Source of the DNA: Solobacterium moorei
GTDB lineage: Bacteria; Bacillota_I; Bacilli_A; Erysipelotrichales; Erysipelotrichaceae
Direction of reading: 5' to 3'
Assembly (NCBI RefSeq): GCF_036323475.1
Contig: NZ_AP028934.1
Location: 2,356,001 to 2,420,000 of the forward strand
Length of the DNA: 64,000 bases
Position 1 is the first letter of the stretch. Each line of letters starts with the position of its first letter. Positions 54,006 to 62,284 of this stretch are shown here, in pieces. The notes below the pieces were generated by a model. It was not told the DNA's origin and did not search any database. It worked only from the letters and a program-made list of their open reading frames with translations. Both the position numbers and the translations under genes were made by a program.

Positions 54006-54896
54006 ATGGCAAACAAAGTATGTGATTTCTGCCTAAGTGAAGGAAAAGGTCTTTTTAACCAGCCTAAGAAAATAGAAGATGGTCATTACATCTGTAAAGA
54101 CTGTCGTTCCATATTAACTTCTTACAATCTTCCTCTCAAGTATGATATCTTCCAGATACTCGTTACGGCACAAGAGAATATGCGCGATATGATTATGGAA
54201 TCCTACATCAAGAATCATAATATTGATGAAATGATGGCGAAGTTCTATCCTTTCGACGATATGCCACTGCACCCTGGGGAACATTGTATTTCTAAGGTCA
54301 AGGCATACCAAACAGTCACAAAGGATTCCATCCCTTATACACGTGCTGTTTCAAAAATCGCTGAGATTTCCAAATCCACCATTCAAAATATCGTCGATTC
54401 CACAACGCGTACCAACTCTCATAAAGTAGAAGGCATTCTCTATGAAACAGATGTGGCGTTCTACTTCTTATCTCCAAACTATGTTAACTGCCACCGTTTG
54501 GGATATGCATTACGCAATCGTAGCGACACAGATCGTATTAACATTGTTACGCCAACTGCACGTTACACATACATGCTAGAAAACTCTGATTTAATTTTCA
54601 TGCGTGAACGCTTCTATCAGAAATTAAACGCTGCTAGGAACAAAAAGGATACACACTTAATCTATATGTCAGATGATAACCTCATTCGTATTACGCCTGG
54701 TGTATACGATATTCCAAAGAGCTTACGCCCTGGTAAGTATGTTGTTACCGCAATTCGCGATGCAGGTCTTCACATGAAGGATTCTTTGGGCAGAGTTAAA
54801 GACTACTATGAAAACGAAGAAGTCATTGATCTCAGCGATGGTGGTGTATTAGAGTGCACTGGTGAATACGAACTAAAATGGATTAGTCACAAATAA
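54006..54896 (+). CDS. Hypothetical protein with N-terminal zinc-finger (DUF4428-like)
   Basis: A 296-residue soluble protein with AAGGAGG upstream. The first 45 residues carry VCDFC and ICKDC pairs, a treble-clef/zinc-ribbon like that of DUF4428 proteins. The rest is alpha/beta with ENMRDMIMESYIKNH and a C-terminal beta domain (GVYDIPKSLRPGKYVVTAIRDAG ... ISDGGVLECTGEYELKW-like). No catalytic motif is evident. It stands alone with a long terminator hairpin. The nearby SPFH and zinc-ribbon genes share the habit of short zinc modules on Firmicutes membrane-stress proteins. Function unknown. Confidence 0.65.
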   Translation: MANKVCDFCLSEGKGLFNQPKKIEDGHYICKDCRSILTSYNLPLKYDIFQILVTAQENMRDMIMESYIKNHNIDEMMAKFYPFDDMPLHPGEHCISKVKAYQTVTKDSIPYTRAVSKIAEISKSTIQNIVDSTTRTNSHKVEGILYETDVAFYFLSPNYVNCHRLGYALRNRSDTDRINIVTPTARYTYMLENSDLIFMRERFYQKLNAARNKKDTHLIYMSDDNLIRITPGVYDIPKSLRPGKYVVTAIRDAGLHMKDSLGRVKDYYENEEVIDLSDGGVLECTGEYELKWISHK

Positions 54897-54897
54897 A

Positions 54898-54955
54898 GGG
54901 ACTGTAACAATTAAGTAAATTTTATAGATTTACTTAAGGCGTACAGCCTCTTTTC
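54898..54955 (+). terminator. Long terminator hairpin
   Basis: GGGACTGTA...TACAGCCTC encloses the perfect arm pair TTAAGTAAAT/ATTTACTTAA (54911-54937) and runs into CTTTTC. Confidence 0.75.
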
Positions 54956-55013
54956 ATTTAATGTGAAATATTTGATTATCCGAAGTAATCACTTCGTTAA
55001 GTAATATCAGAAA

Positions 55014-55046
55014 AACAAAAGGTACCCGAAATTTCGGATACCCTTA
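55014..55046 (-). terminator. Terminator of tRNA-Asn
   Basis: GGGTATCCGAAA pairs with TTTCGGGTACC around a short loop (with one mismatch), followed by TTTTGTTTTT on the minus strand. Confidence 0.75.
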
Positions 55047-55048
55047 TA

Positions 55049-55124
55049 TGGCGCCTTAAACAGGGCTCGAACCTGTGACCTAGCGGTTAACAGCCGCTCG
55101 CTCTGCCGACTGAGCTATTAAGGC
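55049..55124 (-). tRNA. tRNA-Asn (anticodon GTT)
   Basis: A 76-base cloverleaf on the minus strand. Acceptor GCCTTAA/TTAAGGC, discriminator G73 (the Asn identity base), D-arm TAGCTCAGTCGGCAGAGC, anticodon loop CTGTTAA, T-arm CAGGTTCGAGCCCTG, encoded CCA. Confidence 0.95.
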
Positions 55125-55132
55125 ACGTGACT

Positions 55133-55161
55133 ATATTACCATTTCTATATAATCATCGCAA
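55133..55161 (-). promoter_or_regulatory. tRNA-Asn promoter
   Basis: TTGCGA (55161-55156) and TAATAT (55138-55133) with exactly 17 bp between, nine bases before the tRNA 5' end. Confidence 0.65.
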
Positions 55162-55282
55162 CACCTTTTTCATTATTTGCAGAAAAAGTTGATTTAAAAT
55201 ATTTGAAATTATTTATTGACTAGCGGTCAATTCAATGCTAATATATAGTTGTACAGTCAGAAGACTATAAGGAGGAACTTAT

Positions 55283-56395
55283 ATGGGTCTCATTTCTACT
55301 GCTTTATTATCCGCTAGTTCAACACTTAGCGATTCTTGGAAAGAGTATTTCTATTGTGATGCTATTCCATCTGATGTATTTGTTGTTAAAGGTATCAAGA
55401 GAAACTCCGGAGGATTCTTCAGTGGCAATAAGGGAAGCGACAACATCATTACAGATGGCTCGGTAATTGCAGTTGCTGATGGCCAAGCGATGATCATCGT
55501 CGAACAGGGACAAATCGTTGATATTTGTGCTGAACCTGGCGAATTCAAATATGACTCTTCTACACAGCCATCTGTATTCACAGGTAGCCTTGGTGAAGGC
55601 GTTAAGAGAATGTTTGAAGAATTTGGCCGCCGCTTCACATTTGGTGGACAACCTGCTGCAGACCAACGTATCTATTATGTAAACACAAAGGAATTAGTTG
55701 GTGTGAAGTATGGTACTCCATCCCCAATCCCATTCAGAGTTGTTGATGCACGTGCAGGTATCGATATTGATGTATCAATGAAGTGCTTTGGTGAATACAG
55801 CTTGCATGTATGTGATCCAGTATTATTCTATACAAACGTTTGTGGAAACGTATCAGACAGCTATAAGTTAAGCGACCTCAACGACCAGTTACGTACTGAA
55901 TTACTCACTGCTTTACAACCAGCATTCGGTAAGTTAAGCGAACAAGGTATCCGTTATTCTCAGATTCCAGCTCATACAACTGAGTTAGCTGCTGCGCTTA
56001 ACGAAGAACTCAGCAGTAAGTGGAGAGAAAAGCGCGGTATCGAAATCGTATCCTTCGGTGTATCTTCTATCAAGGCTGATGAGGCTGATGAAGAAATGCT
56101 CAAGCAAATGCAACGTAACGCTGCATACACAGATACAAACTTAGCTGCTGCAACTCTTGTTGGCGCACAAGCACAAGCAATGCAAGATGCTGCCAAGAAT
56201 GCGAATGGTGCTGCTATGGGCTTTGTAGGCATGAATGCTGCACAAAGTGCTGGCGGTATCAATGCTAATGCACTATACCAAGCAGGTCAGGCACAAAAAG
56301 CCACAAACAGCGGTGATAAGTGGTTCTGTCCAGAATGTGGTAACGAGAATCATTCAAACTTCTGCTCTCACTGCGGAACAAAGAAACCTGAATAA
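55283..56395 (+). CDS. SPFH-domain protein, YdjI-like, with C-terminal zinc ribbon
   Basis: A 370-residue protein with AGGAGG upstream. After a short N-terminus it shows the SPFH/band-7 fold (YFYCDAIPSDVFVVKG, DGSVIAVADGQAMIIVEQGQIVD, FGEYSLHVCDPVLFY). An Ala/Gln-rich helix (about 265-320) follows, then a zinc ribbon (FCPECG ... FCSHCG). This is the layout of Bacillus YdjI, which with YdjG and YdjH recruits PspA to stressed membrane. The two following genes match YdjG- and YdjH/TPM-type partners. No PspA gene is in the window. A terminator lies before the next gene, so expression may be partly separate. Confidence 0.8.
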   Translation: MGLISTALLSASSTLSDSWKEYFYCDAIPSDVFVVKGIKRNSGGFFSGNKGSDNIITDGSVIAVADGQAMIIVEQGQIVDICAEPGEFKYDSSTQPSVFTGSLGEGVKRMFEEFGRRFTFGGQPAADQRIYYVNTKELVGVKYGTPSPIPFRVVDARAGIDIDVSMKCFGEYSLHVCDPVLFYTNVCGNVSDSYKLSDLNDQLRTELLTALQPAFGKLSEQGIRYSQIPAHTTELAAALNEELSSKWREKRGIEIVSFGVSSIKADEADEEMLKQMQRNAAYTDTNLAAATLVGAQAQAMQDAAKNANGAAMGFVGMNAAQSAGGINANALYQAGQAQKATNSGDKWFCPECGNENHSNFCSHCGTKKPE

Positions 56396-56410
56396 TCATC
56401 CAAAACGATA

Positions 56411-56436
56411 AGAACCCGTTCTATCGGGTTCTTTTT
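56411..56436 (+). terminator. Terminator after the SPFH gene
   Basis: AGAACCCG and CGGGTTCT flank TTCTAT and are followed by TTTTTC. Confidence 0.85.
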
Positions 56437-56457
56437 CTCAAATGAAAGGGGAAAATC

Positions 56458-57552
56458 ATGGCAAATAACGCTTTAACAAATTTCCAATGTCCAAATTGTA
56501 ATGGTCCTCTTACCTTTGATCCAGGAAGTCAGAAGTTAAAATGTGGTAACTGCGGTAGTGCTTTTGCACCTGCAGAAATCGAGGAACACTACGACAAACA
56601 AGTAGCTCTATCCATTGAAGAAGGACAAAAAGAATATAGTGCAGAAGATACGCTACAGTGGAGTGAAGAAGATGCGCAAAACTTGCGTGCATATAACTGC
56701 CCTTCTTGTGGAGCACAGTTAATCGCAGATAAGAACACTGCTGCGACAAGCTGCCCATACTGTGGTAATCCCACGATTGTGCCAGCACAGTTTAGTGGGG
56801 TACTAAAACCAGACTATGTGATTCCTTTCAAGATGAATAAGGATGAAGCTATCAAAAAATTGTCTGACTTCTACAATGGAAAACCACTCTTACCAAACGC
56901 TTTTAAGGAACGTAACCATATTGAAGAAATCAAAGGTGTATATGTTCCCTTCTGGCTCTATGATGGCACAGCAGATGTAGACATGGCCTTCCGTGGCACA
57001 ATTTCACATTCTCATCGTGAGGGTGACTACACTGTTACTGTTACTGAAAACTACTCTATCCTACGTCAAGGAACCGTACAATTTAATCGTGTTCCTGCTG
57101 ATGGATCAAGTAAGATGCCAGATGAGTTCATGGACGCAATTGAACCATATAACTATAACGAAATGATTCCGTTTGAAATGGGATATATGACTGGATACCT
57201 TGCAGATCGATACGATGTAACTGCAGAACAAGACCGTAATCGTGTCAATACACGTATGCGTACATCTTCAGCAGATAAAATTCGTGAAACTGTTAGAGGT
57301 TATCACACCCTACTCCCACGTCGTTCAAATATCTATATTCGAGAAGATAAAGTACACTATGCATTCTTACCAGTATGGATGCTTACCACAAAATGGCAAG
57401 GTAAGACATACATGTTCGCAATGAATGGTCAAACAGGAAAGATGATTGGTGATGACTTACCAATCGACACTGGAAAATCGGTTCTTTACTTCTTTGGCAT
57501 CCTACTCATCGGTATGATATTGACTGGCATACTGCTATTTGTGGTATTTTAG
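56458..57552 (+). CDS. TFIIB-type zinc-ribbon membrane protein, YdjG-like
   Basis: A 364-residue protein. Two zinc ribbons lie at the N-terminus (CPNC...CGNC at about residues 11-33, CPSC...CPYC at about 78-102), followed by a beta-rich body (EIKGVYVPFWLYDGTADVDMAF) and one C-terminal membrane span (about 342-363, VLYFFGILLIGMILTGILLFVV). Bacillus YdjG has this double-ribbon plus membrane layout and, with YdjH, forms the sensing complex for YdjI/PspA. A GGGG ribosome binding site precedes the ATG; the TPM gene follows after 12 bases, so the two are cotranscribed. Confidence 0.8.
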   Translation: MANNALTNFQCPNCNGPLTFDPGSQKLKCGNCGSAFAPAEIEEHYDKQVALSIEEGQKEYSAEDTLQWSEEDAQNLRAYNCPSCGAQLIADKNTAATSCPYCGNPTIVPAQFSGVLKPDYVIPFKMNKDEAIKKLSDFYNGKPLLPNAFKERNHIEEIKGVYVPFWLYDGTADVDMAFRGTISHSHREGDYTVTVTENYSILRQGTVQFNRVPADGSSKMPDEFMDAIEPYNYNEMIPFEMGYMTGYLADRYDVTAEQDRNRVNTRMRTSSADKIRETVRGYHTLLPRRSNIYIREDKVHYAFLPVWMLTTKWQGKTYMFAMNGQTGKMIGDDLPIDTGKSVLYFFGILLIGMILTGILLFVVF

Positions 57553-57564
57553 GAGGTACGCATT

Positions 57565-58329
57565 ATGAAGAAAAAATTACTAGCACTCGTTGCGGCATTT
57601 ACTTTCTTGCTATGTATGTTACCAAGCTTATTTCTACCAACAAGAGCTGATGCAAATGATTACGTTGTTGATGAATATGGCATATTAACAAATTCAGAAA
57701 TACAAGCACTCAATAACATCGCAAAAGAATACAGCGATAAATATAAGATTGGTTTTTACATCCGTATTATGAATTCTCACGGTTCACAGACAATCGAGCA
57801 ATACTCTGAAAGTATCTTCAACTCAGAAGGTCTTGGAATTGGTGACGAAAGAGAAGGCATTATGCTAACTCTTACGATGGAAGATCGTAAGTTTGATATT
57901 ACAGTACACGGCACAAAGGCAAATAAGATTTTTGATGCAAGTGCAAGAGAAAATATTGCAAGCGCTGTCGTATATGACCACTTAAAATATAACGAGTATG
58001 GAGAAGGTGCAAAAGTATTCCTTGATGAATGCTCAAGCACAATCGTTACACCTTATATTGTTAAGGGTAGTATAACTGCAATTGTTCCATTGATTATTTC
58101 TATCGTCACAATCCTATTCTTTAGAAGTAAGCATAAGACAAAAGGCATTTCCCATGAAGCGTATGCCTACATACCACAAGGCGGGCTAAAGCTTCAAAGA
58201 GCACAAGATATGTACTTATATCGCTCTGAGACACGCACCTATAATCCTCCTGCTAAGAGTAGCGGTGGAGGAGGCGGTTTCCACTCCAGTAGCGGTGGTG
58301 GATTTGGTCATACAAGCGGAAGCTTCTAA
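57565..58329 (+). CDS. Secreted TPM-domain protein, YdjH/YgcG-like
   Basis: A 254-residue membrane protein. A signal peptide ends around TRADANDY. The TPM (TLP18.3/Psb32/MOLO-1) domain covers residues 30-150 (VVDEYGILTNSEIQALNN, KIGFYIRIMNS, GEREGIMLTLTMEDRKF), a membrane span lies at about 173-190, and a cytoplasmic tail ends in an SSGGGGGFHSSSGGG-type Gly/Ser-rich stretch typical of the family. AGGAGG lies upstream. Partner of the zinc-ribbon gene just before it. Confidence 0.85.
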   Translation: MKKKLLALVAAFTFLLCMLPSLFLPTRADANDYVVDEYGILTNSEIQALNNIAKEYSDKYKIGFYIRIMNSHGSQTIEQYSESIFNSEGLGIGDEREGIMLTLTMEDRKFDITVHGTKANKIFDASARENIASAVVYDHLKYNEYGEGAKVFLDECSSTIVTPYIVKGSITAIVPLIISIVTILFFRSKHKTKGISHEAYAYIPQGGLKLQRAQDMYLYRSETRTYNPPAKSSGGGGGFHSSSGGGFGHTSGSF

Positions 58330-58335
58330 TACACC

Positions 58336-58370
58336 AAAGGCTTATTCAATTTGGATAAGCCTTTTATTTT
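58336..58370. terminator. Bidirectional terminator between TPM and methyltransferase genes
   Basis: AAAGGCTTAT and ATAAGCCTTTT flank a 9-base loop; T-runs occur on both sides. The stop codon of the convergent methyltransferase lies inside it. Confidence 0.8.
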
Positions 58371-58954
58371 ACCACAGCAATAGCGATGCCATCTCCCACA
58401 TCAAGGTGGAATGCTGTCTCAAAACGAGAATCTGTTTTGAGATATTCACGGAACTTTAAAATCTTGCGAGTCAATTGTACTGTAGAACGATTTTGCGAAA
58501 GTTCAGGACAGTCTACAATGCCATGAAACTGCAAGTTATCAAAGAAGAAAACCGTACCCTTTCTTGCATTTTTGAAAAAGTGTTCCATATACTTGCGATA
58601 CTGAGACTTCGCAGCATCAATAAAGATTAGGTCATAGATCTTCTTTGTTTCAAATTGATATGCATCCTGTAAGTATGCATGCACTCTATCCCGCAAACCT
58701 GCATGCATGATATTATTTACGGCCTGTTCATACATATCAGGATTAATTTCCACTGTATCGATTGTCATATCCCAACGCAAACTCGCCATCTGAATTGCCG
58801 AGTAGCCTACCGCTGTACCAATCTCTAAGATATCGCGTATCCCTTCATGACTACGTATATATTCCAACAAGAATTCCATCCCATCATCTAACATGATTGG
58901 GATATGCTCCTTGCGAGCTTTATCGTGTATTTCCTGTAATCTAGCTTCATCCAT
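58364..58954 (-). CDS. SAM-dependent O-methyltransferase
   Basis: A 196-residue class I methyltransferase of the caffeoyl-CoA/catechol OMT type. The SAM-binding motif is ILEIGTAVGYSAIQMA (about residues 43-58), followed by DTVEINPDMYEQAVNNI and DLIFIDAAKSQYRKY with the metal-binding Asp region. FFFDNLQFHG supplies the second metal Asp-Asn. The ATG at 58954 is chosen by homology; there is no ribosome binding site, and a TATTAT box lies about 10 bases upstream, so the message may be nearly leaderless. A longer reading to 59116 crosses the divergent promoter and is rejected. Substrate unknown; often found in Firmicutes as YrrM. Confidence 0.82.
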   Translation of the reverse strand: MDEARLQEIHDKARKEHIPIMLDDGMEFLLEYIRSHEGIRDILEIGTAVGYSAIQMASLRWDMTIDTVEINPDMYEQAVNNIMHAGLRDRVHAYLQDAYQFETKKIYDLIFIDAAKSQYRKYMEHFFKNARKGTVFFFDNLQFHGIVDCPELSQNRSTVQLTRKILKFREYLKTDSRFETAFHLDVGDGIAIAVVK

Positions 58955-59024
58955 ATAGACAGTATAATATATTATTTCAATACGGTACATGTTAGAATGA
59001 AAGGATAAAGAAATGGAGGGATAT

Positions 59025-62000
59025 ATGTTAACACTTGAGTTTGTACGTGCTTTTATTGGTGAGAAAATGTTTACCAAAGGTATGCAGGAGTATACTGAAG
59101 CAAATGTCTTTAACATGGAAATTATCGAGAATGATGAACATTACAAACTGATTACAGCCAATGTTCAAGGTGAAGAGTATTACAGCGTTCATGTTGTTAA
59201 CATAGAACTCAGCCCACAGAACGAATGGATTACAAAAATGACCTGTGATTGCGAGTATTTCGATTATCGTCATACCCCTTGTAAACATATCGCAGCTGTA
59301 CTCATCGCCTATGTAAAACGCAATGATGCACAACCCGAACCTTCCTTACGTAAAAAACATACTGATAAATCATTTAAAGAGTTCTTATCTAGTTATCAAG
59401 CACACACAAGTAACTTTACCAAAAGACCTTTGAACATCATTTTAGAACCAGAAATATCCCCGAAGTTCCGTACTGACATGCTTGAAGTAGGATTTAAGAT
59501 TGGTTTATTAAATGAACATCTCTATTCAATTCAAAACATCACGGAATTTGTCGAGAATTTGGATGGTGAAAAGAATAAGAAATATGGAAAATCTTTGGAG
59601 TTTACGCACACACTCCAAGCCTTCCATCCACGCTATCACCCTCTAGTACAGTATTTAGTTGATTATGTACATGATGAAACTTCCTATTCCCTTTACCAAA
59701 GTATCCCTGGATATCGTATGATGCATGCGGCTGATTTACCACGTCGTACAATTACCGTAAAATCCTATGCAACCGATATCTTCTGGGACACCATCAAGGA
59801 TCTTTCATTCAACATCAAAGAACATTACGGTATCTTGCGACCATATACTTTAGTAGCTGGGCAGCCATTCATGAGCGCATCCATCGAGAAAGTAGATGAT
59901 GGATATCAATTTAATACAACCGTATTGCCATATATTACTGGCAAGAAACACAGCTATTTCTTTGATGAAAGTCGACAAATGATTTACCGTGACGTAAGAG
60001 CTTCACAATCCTTCCGTAAATTAATCGACTATTTTCATAGTGCTAAATCGGCGAATATCTTTATTGCGGAAGACGATATCGCAACCTTTGCAAGAAATGT
60101 GTTCCCAATCTTGCAAAAGAATTTGACCGTTCAAACAAAAGGATTTAATCCGACACAGTATCTTCCTGAGATTCCTACTTTTGAAATATATCTAGATATG
60201 CCACAGGATAATCTAATTACAGGTGAACTCTTTGCTATTTATTCTCACGGTAAATACAATGTATTCTTACCTAGTGAAAATGCAGTGAATCGAGATTTAT
60301 TTTTCGAAAAGAATATGGAGTATTTCTTCTCCCCTTGGTTTAGTGCCTATGACCCAACAAACTCTTGTATGGCGCTAACCGACGACGATGACAAGGTATA
60401 TCGTTTTGTCAAATTTGGCATCCTAGAAATGCAGGCTAAAGCCGATGTATTCATCTCAGAATCTCTCAAGAAGCTAAAGCTTCACAGCCAAACACGTATC
60501 TCCATTGGGGTATCCGTTAATCACGATCTACTACAGTTAAATCTAATCAGTGATCAAATTAATCTCAAGCAACTCAATGAGATTCTCAGTAAATATGATC
60601 CAAAGAAGAAATACTATCGTCTTAAGAGTGGTGAGTTTGTGGATATCGATGAAAACATTCAAGCCCTTGCAAGCTTCAAAGACGCAATGAATCTTAGTAA
60701 TTCGCAATTTACAAGTGGTTCCATTGATGTCCCAGCTTATCGTGCATCCTATCTTAATCAATTAGCAGAGACTTCTATCTTAGATATTCAAGCAAAGGAA
60801 AACTTTAGACAACTAATTCGCAATATGAAGGATATCGAAGATATTGAATACACTATTCCCCAGGAAATCGAACCAATCTTGCGGCCTTATCAGAAGAAAG
60901 GTTTCCGGTGGCTTTATGCACTAAAAGAGAATCATCTAGGTGGATTACTAGCAGATGAAATGGGCTTAGGTAAATCTATTCAAATCATCTCATTGCTTGC
61001 GGCTTGGAAAGATCGCAAACGTACGCTGATTGTATGTCCATCCTCCCTTGTATACAACTGGGCTAATGAAATCAATAAATTCATGCCAAATATGCATTAC
61101 ACAATGATTTCAGGATTCGCAAATATTCGCAAAGAACTCATTCATACTTCATTAGAAAATGATATTCTAATTACTTCTTATGATGCTCTCAAGCGTGATA
61201 TTGATGTCTATCGTACGATGGAATTCTCTTGTCAGGTTATTGATGAGGCACAGTATATAAAGAATGCATCCACACTAGCCGCACAATCAGTAAAGGAAAT
61301 TAACAGTCACTTCCGTATCGCCTTAACAGGTACACCTATCGAAAACCGTTTGAGTGAGCTATGGTCTATCTTTGATTTTATCCTACCAGGATTCTTTGGC
61401 TCGTATCAAAAATTCCGTACAAACTACGAACTTCCTATCGTACGTGACCAAGATGAGTTCTTAGAAGCAGAACTGCAAAAGATGGTAACGCCATTTATCC
61501 TACGTAGACGCAAGAAGGATGTATTGCACGACTTACCAGATAAGATTGAAGATGTATATTATGGTCAACTCGAAGATGAACAAAAGGATCTCTACAAAGC
61601 GCGCGTTCAGCGTCTCAAGTTAATGTTGCAGAAACAAAGTGATGAAGAATTCAAGGAGAACAAGATTGCAGTATTAGCGGAGTTAACGCGCTTACGCCAA
61701 CTCTGTTGTGACCCTCACTTAATTTATGACCACTATAAAGGCAACTCTGCCAAGAAAGAACTCTGTTTAGATATCGTAGAAAATGCAATTGAAGAAGGAC
61801 ATAAGATATTACTCTTCTCCCAATTTACTTCTATGCTAGATACTCTAACCCAGGAGTTTGATAAGAAGGGAATTCGTTATCATAAGCTTGTTGGATCCAC
61901 TCCACAGTTCGAACGTGCACGAATGGTAGAATCCTTCCAAACGGATGATGTACCTATTTTCTGTATCTCATTAAAAGCAGGTGGCACCGGCCTAAACCTT

Positions 62001-62252
62001 ACCGCAGCAGATATCGTTATCCACTATGATCCTTGGTGGAATACAGCAGTTGAAAACCAAGCAAGTGACCGTGCACATCGTATCGGTCAAACAAATGTAG
62101 TAAATGTCTTCCGTTTAATTATCAAGGATACCATCGAAGAGCGAATCATTCAGCTACAAAAAGAGAAATCTAATCTAGCTGACCGTATTCTATCTGGTGA
62201 AGGTGTTTCCAGTGCTACATTATCCAGACAGGATTTATTAGAATTACTCTAA
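59025..62252 (+). CDS. SWIM zinc-finger/SNF2-family helicase
   Basis: A 1,075-residue DNA-translocating ATPase; ATG at 59025 behind GGAGG. An N-terminal SWIM motif (CDCEYFDYRHTPCKHI, about residues 74-89) precedes a long DUF3670-like region. The SNF2 motor follows: LADEMGLGKSIQ (motif I, about 642), DEAQYIKN (II, about 737), LTGTPIENRLSELW (III), and the helicase C half with LLFSQFT, ISLKAGGTGLNLTAAD and DRAHRIGQ. These proteins remodel protein-DNA or RNA polymerase complexes. The frame is complete. It is divergent from the O-methyltransferase with an overlapping promoter. Confidence 0.92.
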   Translation: MLTLEFVRAFIGEKMFTKGMQEYTEANVFNMEIIENDEHYKLITANVQGEEYYSVHVVNIELSPQNEWITKMTCDCEYFDYRHTPCKHIAAVLIAYVKRNDAQPEPSLRKKHTDKSFKEFLSSYQAHTSNFTKRPLNIILEPEISPKFRTDMLEVGFKIGLLNEHLYSIQNITEFVENLDGEKNKKYGKSLEFTHTLQAFHPRYHPLVQYLVDYVHDETSYSLYQSIPGYRMMHAADLPRRTITVKSYATDIFWDTIKDLSFNIKEHYGILRPYTLVAGQPFMSASIEKVDDGYQFNTTVLPYITGKKHSYFFDESRQMIYRDVRASQSFRKLIDYFHSAKSANIFIAEDDIATFARNVFPILQKNLTVQTKGFNPTQYLPEIPTFEIYLDMPQDNLITGELFAIYSHGKYNVFLPSENAVNRDLFFEKNMEYFFSPWFSAYDPTNSCMALTDDDDKVYRFVKFGILEMQAKADVFISESLKKLKLHSQTRISIGVSVNHDLLQLNLISDQINLKQLNEILSKYDPKKKYYRLKSGEFVDIDENIQALASFKDAMNLSNSQFTSGSIDVPAYRASYLNQLAETSILDIQAKENFRQLIRNMKDIEDIEYTIPQEIEPILRPYQKKGFRWLYALKENHLGGLLADEMGLGKSIQIISLLAAWKDRKRTLIVCPSSLVYNWANEINKFMPNMHYTMISGFANIRKELIHTSLENDILITSYDALKRDIDVYRTMEFSCQVIDEAQYIKNASTLAAQSVKEINSHFRIALTGTPIENRLSELWSIFDFILPGFFGSYQKFRTNYELPIVRDQDEFLEAELQKMVTPFILRRRKKDVLHDLPDKIEDVYYGQLEDEQKDLYKARVQRLKLMLQKQSDEEFKENKIAVLAELTRLRQLCCDPHLIYDHYKGNSAKKELCLDIVENAIEEGHKILLFSQFTSMLDTLTQEFDKKGIRYHKLVGSTPQFERARMVESFQTDDVPIFCISLKAGGTGLNLTAADIVIHYDPWWNTAVENQASDRAHRIGQTNVVNVFRLIIKDTIEERIIQLQKEKSNLADRILSGEGVSSATLSRQDLLELL

Positions 62253-62260
62253 ATCAAGCA

Positions 62261-62284
62261 AAAGAGACTGCGAGGTCTCTTTCA
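62261..62284. terminator. Bidirectional terminator between helicase and sigma-like genes
   Basis: AAAGAGAC and GTCTCTTT flank TGCGAG, with T-rich sequence on both sides; the sigma-like gene's stop follows immediately. Confidence 0.75.

Noticed and set aside
53830-54036. 68-codon frame upstream of the zinc-finger gene
   Set aside because: It overlaps the start of a well-supported gene in another frame and has no ribosome binding site.
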